A DNA stretch of 5,403 bases from Brevundimonas sp. (GTDB lineage: Bacteria; Pseudomonadota; Alphaproteobacteria; Caulobacterales; Caulobacteraceae), in assembly GCA_024711185.1 (NCBI GenBank), contig JANJTI010000096.1:1-5403 (forward strand), in the 5' to 3' direction. The stretch's first letter is position 1, and the number at the start of each line of letters is the position of its first letter. The position numbers were made by a program, and so were the translations under genes. Positions 1 through 5,403 of this stretch are shown here, in pieces. Below the pieces are notes generated by a model. That model was not told where the DNA came from, did not search any database, and saw only the letters and a program-made list of their open reading frames with translations.

Positions 1-2
1 CC

Positions 3-2345
3 GCCGTCAGCCTGGCGGTGGCCAAGCGTCAGGGGGCCAATGCCGTGGTCGTGTCCCATGGGGTGATGCAGCGGGTCGAGGCGCTGAAAGGCACGCTGAT
101 CCCGGACGGCCTGGAGGTCGTGGTCACCCGCGACTACGGCGAGACAGCCAATGAAAAGGCGAATGAGCTGCTCATGCACCTCGGTCTCGCGACCATCTCC
201 ATCGTCATCCTGATCGGCTTCGCCATCGGCTGGCGCGAGGCGGGCGTGACCGCGGTGGTCATCCCCACCACCATCCTGCTGACCCTCTTCGCCTCCAACC
301 TGATGGGCTACACCATCAACCGGGTCAGCCTGTTCGCCCTGATCTTCTCGATCGGCATCCTCGTCGACGACGCCATCGTAATGATCGAGAACATCGCCCG
401 GCACTGGGCGATGAACGACGGGCGAAGCCGGACCCAGGCGACCGTCGAGGCGGTGGCGGAGGTCGGCAACCCCACCGTCGTCGCCACCCTGACCGTGGTC
501 GCGGCCCTGCTGCCCATGCTGTTCGTCTCGGGGCTGATGGGGCCGTACATGGCGCCGATCCCGGTCAACGCCTCGGCGGCCATGGTCTTCTCCTTCTTCG
601 TCGCCGTGGTCATCGCTCCGTGGCTGATGATCCGGCTGGCGCGCCGGGCGCTGGCGGCCGGCCACGGCGAGCACGGGGAAGGCGCGCTGGGTCGCCTCTA
701 CCGCCGGGTGGCGGAGCCTGTGATCCGCACCCGCCGCAGCGCCTGGACCTTCCTGATCGCCGTCGGCGTGGCGACCTTGCTGTCGATGTCGATGTTCGGC
801 CTGCGCGCCGTGCCGGTGAAGCTGCTGCCCTTCGACAACAAGTCCGAGCTGCAGGTCGTGCTCGACATGCCTGAAGGGACCAGCCTCGAGAGCACGGAAC
901 GCACGCTGGCCGGGGCCGCCGCCGTCGCCCAGACCCTCCCTGAGGTGGTCTCGATGGAGAGCTACGCGGGCACGGCGACGCCGTTCAACTTCAACGGCCT
1001 GGTGCGCCACTACTTCCTGCGCGATCGGCCCGAGCAGGGCGATCTGGCGGTGATGCTGGCGCACAAGGGCGAGCGTCGCCGCAATAGTCACGCCGTGGCG
1101 CTGGAGCTGCGCGAGCGGCTGAAGGGCCTGCCGCTGCCGGCCGGAGCCTCGATCAAGGTAGTCGAGGCGCCGCCCGGGCCGCCGGTGCTGGCCACCTTGC
1201 TGGCCGAGGTCTACGGCCCCGACGCCGCCACCCGCCGCGCCGTCGCGACCGAACTGGAGACCCTGTTCCGGGCCCAGGACTCGGTGGTCGACGTCGACAA
1301 CAGCTACGGCGTCCGTCGCCCGGTGCTGCGACTGGTCCCCGACCGCGAGAAGATCGAGCGTTTCGGCCTCTCCGAGCGCGAAGTGCACGACTCGATCGCC
1401 GCCGTCATGGGCGGCCGGACTCTCGGCTACGCCCTTCGCGAGGACGAACGCACGCCTGTCGAGATCGCGGTGCGTCTGCCGCAGTCGGCGCGCACCTGGG
1501 ACGAGCGCATGGCGGTCATGCCGGTCGCCATGACGACCGTCGACGGCGGCCGTCGGCTGGTCGAGTTGGGCGAAGTCGTCGAGGCGCGCGAGGAACTGGC
1601 CAGCTGGCCGGTCTACCGCCGCGACGGCCGCGCGGCCGAAATGGTCACCGCCGAGCTGGCCGGCCAGTTCGAGGCGCCGATCTACGGCATCCTCGCCGTC
1701 GACGCGGCGATCAAGGCGCACGACTGGAAGGACCTGCCGCAGCCGGAGATCCGTCTCAACGGCCAGCCGGATGACGAGACCGTTCCGACGGTGCTGTGGG
1801 ACGGCGAATGGGAGATCACCTGGGTGACTTTCCGCGACATGGGCGCCGCCTTCGGCGTAGCCCTGCTGGGCATCTACGTCCTGGTGGTGGCGCAGTTCAG
1901 GGACTTCCGCATCCCGCTGGTCATCCTGACGCCGATCCCGCTGACCCTGATCGGCATCGTCATCGGGCATATGCTGTTCCGCGCCCCCTTCACCGCCACC
2001 TCGATGATCGGCTTCATCGCCCTCGCGGGGATCATCGTCCGGAACTCGATCCTGCTGGTCGACTTCATCCGCCATGCGCGGACGCCGGGTCGGCCGCTGC
2101 GCGAGGTGCTGCTGGAGGCCGGGGCGATCCGCTTCAAGCCGATCCTGCTGACGGCGCTGGCGGCCATGATCGGCGCGGCGGTGATCCTGTTCGACCCCAT
2201 TTTCCAGGGCCTGGCCATCTCCCTGCTGTTCGGTCTGATGTCGTCGACCCTGCTGACGGTGCTGGTGATCCCGGCGATCTATGTCGCGTTGAAGGACGAC
2301 GGACGGCCGCTTAAGTCGGCGGAGCCTGCCGGAGACCCTGCATGA
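3..2345 (+). CDS. RND-superfamily efflux permease, C-terminal part (5' end outside window)
   Basis: Inner-membrane, proton-driven efflux pump subunit that would work with a periplasmic adaptor and an outer-membrane channel. The reading frame is open to the left edge, and the codons before GTG 18 continue RND-like sequence (AVSLAVAKRQGANAV), so GTG 18 is not the real start. About 780 codons are present. Aligning the TM4 Asp-Asp pair (codons 366-371, motif GILVDDAIVMIENI) with AcrB Asp407/Asp408 implies roughly 285 missing residues and a full length near 1,065, normal for the family. TM2 to TM12 can be followed, with the second periplasmic porter/docking region (about nt 810-1820) between TM7 and TM8. 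TM10 reads AGIIVRNSILLVDF, with Arg (codon 2040-2042) where AcrB has Lys940. The Asp-Asp pair and overall sequence favour an AcrB/MdtB-like or related subgroup over CzcA-type metal pumps, but the substrate cannot be read. The stop overlaps the following repressor gene by 4 bases. Confidence 0.93.
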   Translation, partial: AVSLAVAKRQGANAVVVSHGVMQRVEALKGTLIPDGLEVVVTRDYGETANEKANELLMHLGLATISIVILIGFAIGWREAGVTAVVIPTTILLTLFASNLMGYTINRVSLFALIFSIGILVDDAIVMIENIARHWAMNDGRSRTQATVEAVAEVGNPTVVATLTVVAALLPMLFVSGLMGPYMAPIPVNASAAMVFSFFVAVVIAPWLMIRLARRALAAGHGEHGEGALGRLYRRVAEPVIRTRRSAWTFLIAVGVATLLSMSMFGLRAVPVKLLPFDNKSELQVVLDMPEGTSLESTERTLAGAAAVAQTLPEVVSMESYAGTATPFNFNGLVRHYFLRDRPEQGDLAVMLAHKGERRRNSHAVALELRERLKGLPLPAGASIKVVEAPPGPPVLATLLAEVYGPDAATRRAVATELETLFRAQDSVVDVDNSYGVRRPVLRLVPDREKIERFGLSEREVHDSIAAVMGGRTLGYALREDERTPVEIAVRLPQSARTWDERMAVMPVAMTTVDGGRRLVELGEVVEAREELASWPVYRRDGRAAEMVTAELAGQFEAPIYGILAVDAAIKAHDWKDLPQPEIRLNGQPDDETVPTVLWDGEWEITWVTFRDMGAAFGVALLGIYVLVVAQFRDFRIPLVILTPIPLTLIGIVIGHMLFRAPFTATSMIGFIALAGIIVRNSILLVDFIRHARTPGRPLREVLLEAGAIRFKPILLTALAAMIGAAVILFDPIFQGLAISLLFGLMSSTLLTVLVIPAIYVALKDDGRPLKSAEPAGDPA
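2331..2334 (+). promoter_or_regulatory. Ribosome binding site of the ArsR-family gene
   Basis: GGAG lies 7 bases before ATG 2342, inside the last codons of the RND gene. It supports the start that overlaps the RND stop codon and suggests coupled translation. Confidence 0.6.
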
Positions 2346-2686
2346 CCGACGCCATTCCCGCCCCGACCCCCGCCGCCCTGGCGGAGCTGGAGGCCAGCGC
2401 CGCCCCGGCGGCCCGGCTGATGCGGCTCTTCGGTAACGAGCAGCGGCTGATGCTGATGTGCCGCCTGAGCGAGGGCGAATGCGCCGTCGGGGAACTGGCG
2501 TCCTTCGCCGGGCTTTCACAGTCGGCCTGTTCGCAGCACCTCGCCCGCCTGCGGGAGGAGGGGGTCATCGCCCCCCGGCGCGAGGCCCAGACCATCTATT
2601 ACGCCATCGCGGACACCGCCGCCGCCCGCGTCATCGGCCTGCTGTGCGACATCTACGGCGGCAAGTCCAAGGGAGCGTCCCGATGA
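2342..2686 (+). CDS. ArsR-family winged-helix repressor, BigR/SqrR/YgaV-like
   Basis: Cytoplasmic dimeric transcription repressor of 114 residues, a normal ArsR length. A variable N-terminal tail (1-20) precedes the helix holding RLMLMC (35-40). The helix-turn-helix follows at about 51-72 (ELASFAGLSQSACSQHLARL), then the wing around 77-88 (RREAQTIYYAI) and a C-terminal helix 91-105. The metal-site motif ELCVCDL of ArsR/SmtB sensors is replaced by ECAVGEL (46-52), so both classical cysteines are missing. The LxxLC cysteine, SQHLARLREEG and QTIYY resemble BigR, SqrR and YgaV, which sense persulfides through two cysteines about 66 residues apart (recalled). Here Cys40 is present but residue 106 is Gly. 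Cys47, Cys63 (in the recognition helix) and Cys102 are further thiols. ATG 2342 overlaps the RND stop (ATGA), and the gene's own stop overlaps the DUF302 start. It probably represses its own operon, but the operator would lie outside the window. The family call is firm and the ligand is inferred. Confidence 0.9.
   Translation: MTDAIPAPTPAALAELEASAAPAARLMRLFGNEQRLMLMCRLSEGECAVGELASFAGLSQSACSQHLARLREEGVIAPRREAQTIYYAIADTAAARVIGLLCDIYGGKSKGASR
2671..2675 (+). promoter_or_regulatory. Ribosome binding site of the DUF302 gene
   Basis: GGGAG lies 7 bases before ATG 2683, within the end of the repressor gene. It selects ATG 2683 over in-frame starts further upstream, such as ATG 2458, which would run through the repressor gene. 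Confidence 0.6.
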
Positions 2687-3066
2687 GCTATTTCCACGCC
2701 CGCACCATTCCCGGCGAGTTCGACGCGGTTCTGGAGCGGACCCGCGCCGCCCTGCAGAAGCACGGCTTCGGCGTGCTGACCGAAATCGATGTGCAGGGGA
2801 CGCTGAAGACGAAGATCGGCCAGGACTTCCGTCCCTACCGCATCCTCGGTGCGTGCAATCCGACGATGGCCCATGAGGCCCTGAAGCTGGAGCCGCATGT
2901 CGGCGCCATGCTGCCCTGCAACGTGGTGGTGCAGCAGGTGGAGGACGGCGTTGAGGTCTTCGCCATCGATCCCGCGGCCTCGATGCGGGCCATCGACAAT
3001 CCGGCCCTGCTCGAGCACGCCGGCAAGGTCGGCGAACACCTGCGGGACGCCGTCGACGGGATCTGA
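2683..3066 (+). CDS. DUF302 domain protein
   Basis: Small soluble protein of 127 residues made almost entirely of one DUF302 domain. The molecular function of the family is not established. No signal peptide or membrane segment is visible, so it is likely cytoplasmic. Visible family features are the N-terminal FDAVLERTRAALQKHGFGVL helix (13-32), a strand with LTEIDVQGTLKTKIG (32-46), then YRILGACNP (52-60) with Cys58, and GAMLPCNVVVQQ (74-85) with Cys79. The frame extends upstream to ATG 2458, but that part overlaps the repressor in another frame and lacks family character. ATG 2683 has a ribosome binding site and overlaps the repressor stop as ATGA. From memory, DUF302 genes recur beside ArsR-type regulators, RND pumps and sulfur genes. 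The two cysteines make a thiol- or persulfide-related role plausible but unproven. It is the last gene of the first transcription unit. Confidence 0.9.
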   Translation: MSYFHARTIPGEFDAVLERTRAALQKHGFGVLTEIDVQGTLKTKIGQDFRPYRILGACNPTMAHEALKLEPHVGAMLPCNVVVQQVEDGVEVFAIDPAASMRAIDNPALLEHAGKVGEHLRDAVDGI

Positions 3067-3075
3067 ACCTGCCGG

Positions 3076-3104
3076 CCCGCCCTTGATCCAGATCAGGGGG
3101 CGGG
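3076..3104 (+). repeat. GC-rich inverted repeat in the intergenic gap
   Basis: CCCGCCC (3076-3082) and GGGCGGG (3098-3104) are perfect inverted complements flanking a second palindrome, TGATC-CA-GATCA (3084-3095). As RNA the whole block could fold into one stem with a one-base bulge. It starts 10 bases after the DUF302 stop, a suitable place for a transcription end. The downstream sequence is G/C-rich with no T tract, so a classical intrinsic terminator is not supported. It may instead be only the flanks of the FNR-type box. Confidence 0.5.
3083..3096 (+). promoter_or_regulatory. FNR/FixK-type binding box (TTGAT-CCAG-ATCAG)
   Basis: This site matches 9 of the 10 defined positions of the FNR/Anr/FixK consensus TTGAT-N4-ATCAA. 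The only difference is the last base (G for A). It sits in the sole intergenic gap, 54 bases before ATG 3150. Proteins of this family activate or repress genes when oxygen is low. Centred at 3089.5, the box would be at -41.5 for a transcript starting near 3131, the classical class II activating position. The next two genes are therefore the likely targets. A chance match is possible, though less likely given its intergenic position and symmetry. Confidence 0.62.
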
Positions 3105-3115
3105 GGCGGCGGCTC

Positions 3116-3124
3116 TGTCAACCT
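3116..3124 (+). promoter_or_regulatory. Possible extended -10 element of the ABC operon
   Basis: TG-T-CAACCT has the TGN of an extended -10 and keeps A at position 2 and T at position 6 of the hexamer, the two most conserved positions. It lies where a -10 should be if the FNR-type box is centred at -41.5. No good -35 is seen, as expected for an activator-dependent promoter. The hexamer itself is weak, so this rests mainly on spacing. Confidence 0.3.
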
Positions 3125-3136
3125 GCGCGCGATCGA

Positions 3137-3141
3137 GGGAG
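3137..3141 (+). promoter_or_regulatory. Ribosome binding site of the ABC ATPase gene
   Basis: GGGAG lies 8 bases before ATG 3150. It decides in favour of this start despite the poorly conserved first 27 residues of the product. Confidence 0.65.
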
Positions 3142-3149
3142 ATCGGCGC

Positions 3150-3922
<773 letters not shown>

Positions 3923-3926
<4 letters not shown>

Positions 3927-5403
3927 TCCCCTGGCCGGCCTGGATGGGGGCGCTGGACCGGATGCTGGTCCGCGACCTGTGGCGCATGAAGGGCCAGGCG
4001 CTGGCTATCGCCTTCGTCATCGCCGGCGGAGTGGCGGTGCACCTGCTGGCGGCCGGCATGCTCAGTTCGCTGCAGGCGACGCGCGACGCCTACTACGACC
4101 GCAACCGCTTCGCCGACGTCTGGGCGCCCGTGGTCCGGGCCCCCGAGCATCTGCTGCCGGACATCCGCGCCATTGACGGGGTCCAGACCGCTGCGGTGCG
4201 CATCCGCGCGCCGGCGCTTCTCGAGCCGCCGGGAACGGTCGCGCCCGCGACGGGCGAGGTTCTGTCCATCCCGGACGAGGGAGAGGCGAGCCTCAACCGG
4301 CTCCACCTGGTCCGCGGCCGCCTGCCGGTTCCGGGCCGCAGCGACGAGGCGGTGGCGCTGCAGGCCTTCGCCGACGCGCATCGGCTGGAGATAGGCAGCG
4401 CCCTCCCGGTCACCTTGAGAGGCGGCCGTCGCGACCTCGTCGTGGTGGGCGTGGCGCTCTCGCCCGAGCACGTCTACGCCATCGGTCCCGGCCAGTTCGT
4501 CCCCGACGATCGCCTGTACGGAGTGCTGTGGATGCGCCGCAGCGCCCTGGCCGAGGCTGTCGACCAGGACCAAGCGTTCAACGAGGCGGTGGTGCGCCTG
4601 TCGCGCGACGCCTCCGGGCCGGCGGTGATCGCCGACCTCGACCGCTTGCTGGAGCCCTACGGCGCGCCCGGCGCCTACGGTCGCGAGGAGCAGATCTCGG
4701 ACGCCTTCGTGTCGAGCGAGATCGACCAGCTGACGACCATGGGTCGGGTCTTGCCGCCGGTCTTCCTGCTGGTGGCCGCCTTCCTCGTGAATGTGGTGAT
4801 CACACGCCTCATCGCGGTCCAGCGCGCGGGGATCGGGCTGCTCAAGGCGTTCGGCTACCGCGATCGGGACGTGGTCGCCCACTATCTCAAGCTGGTCTGC
4901 GTGGTGGCCGTGCTCGGACTGCTCATCGGCGCCGCCGCCGGGACGTGGTTCGGGCGCTCCATGGCCGAGATGTATCGCGAGTACTATCGCTTCCCGTATC
5001 TGCTGTTCCAGGCGCACGCGGCGGACTACGTCGTCGTCGTCGCGGTCGCCGCGGCGACGGCGCTGGGCGGCGCCGCCCTGGCGGTGCGTCGGGCGGCTGC
5101 CCTTCGCCCGGCCGAGTCGATGACGCCCCAGACCCCGCCCGACTACTCCCGCGCGGCCGGGGGGCGGGTGACGCGCATGGCGGTGCTGGACCAGCAGACC
5201 CGGATGATCCTGCGTCAGATCATTCGCTGGCCGGGACGGGCGGCGCTGACCGTCGCCGGCGTCGCCGCGTCGGGGGCGCTGCTGATCGGCAGCCTGTCGA
5301 TGCTCGACGGGATCGAGGTCATGATCGGCTCCAGCTTCGACATCTCCAATCCGCACGACGTCTCGGTCACCCTGGTCGAGCCGCGCTCCCGATCAGCCCT
5401 GTT
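3923..5403 (+). CDS. FtsX/MacB-like ABC transporter permease (3' end outside window)
   Basis: Inner-membrane partner of the preceding ATPase. I translated the frame from GTG 3923 to the window edge: 493 codons without a stop. TM1 is at about 25-47, followed by a large extracytoplasmic MacB-PCD-like region (about 48-272, with [13 protein letters not shown] at 57-69). The first FtsX domain follows: TM2 at about 276-298, a cytoplasmic loop [18 protein letters not shown] similar to the family's REIGxLKAxG, TM3 at 322-344, TM4 at 369-390, and the closing LRPAESM (394-400). A second half then opens with [15 protein letters not shown] and TM5 at about 440-461. This layout fits the two-FtsX-domain permeases of roughly 780-800 residues, so around 300 residues are probably missing. 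GTG 3923 overlaps the ATPase stop by 4 bases. Such pairs often come with a HlyD-like adaptor gene, which could lie further right. Substrate unknown; export or envelope remodelling is the family expectation. Confidence 0.9.

Noticed and set aside
18..20. GTG as the true start of the RND permease
   Set aside because: The codons before it continue family sequence, and about 285 N-terminal residues, including TM1 and the first porter domain, would be missing. The gene simply begins outside the window.
1796..2314. 172-codon plus-strand frame within the RND gene
   Set aside because: Out-of-frame shadow rich in Gly, Arg and Pro. The RND frame there encodes conserved TM8-TM12.
2477..2497. Classical ArsR/SmtB metal site (ELCVCDL)
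   Set aside because: The matching residues are ECAVGEL. Both metal-binding cysteine positions are Ala and Gly, so an arsenic or cadmium/lead site of this type is not supported.
3076..3115. Intrinsic terminator after the DUF302 gene
   Set aside because: The stem is good but is followed by G/C-rich sequence rather than a T tract, so I list it only as an inverted repeat.
1..3149. BigR/SqrR-type operator (ATTC-N8-GAAT-like)
   Set aside because: I found no convincing match in this part of the window. The promoter and operator of the first unit would lie upstream of position 1.

Overview
The window is GC-rich, densely packed bacterial DNA with a strong G/C bias at third codon positions, short Shine-Dalgarno sequences of the GGAG/GGGAG type and 4-base start/stop overlaps between genes. 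Gene content and composition suit a high-GC proteobacterium. An alphaproteobacterium, for example a Caulobacterales or Sphingomonadales relative, is my best guess from style alone, and no marker gene fixes the taxon. All five genes read on the + strand, in two apparent transcription units.

Unit 1 (1-3066) enters from the left with the C-terminal three quarters of an RND-superfamily efflux permease. Its stop overlaps the start of a small ArsR-family repressor, whose stop overlaps the start of a DUF302 protein (ATGA junctions at 2342-2345 and 2683-2686). The repressor resembles the BigR/SqrR/YgaV branch, which senses sulfane sulfur, more than the classical metal sensors. It keeps the first sensor cysteine (Cys40) but has glycine (Gly106) where the partner is expected. 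The DUF302 protein keeps two cysteines (LGACNP and LPCN). The simplest reading is a self-regulated, thiol- or sulfur-linked efflux operon whose promoter, and probably its periplasmic adaptor gene, lie left of the window.

The only sizeable intergenic gap (3067-3149) holds a near-perfect FNR/FixK-type box (TTGAT-CCAG-ATCAG, 3083-3096) at the centre of a longer GC-rich inverted repeat. The box sits at the right distance from a weak extended -10 and a good ribosome binding site to act as a class II activator site for the next unit.

Unit 2 (3150-5403, continuing to the right) encodes a MacB/LolD-type ABC ATPase with every catalytic motif. A GTGA overlap joins it to an FtsX/MacB-like permease. The permease frame is open from GTG 3923 to the end of the window (493 codons), so it lacks a stop here and is easily missed. 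It contains TM1, a large extracytoplasmic domain, three more TM segments and the start of a second FtsX-like half. Together these form a probable export or mechanotransmission ABC system, possibly induced at low oxygen. No RNA gene, mobile element, CRISPR array or notable direct repeat was seen.
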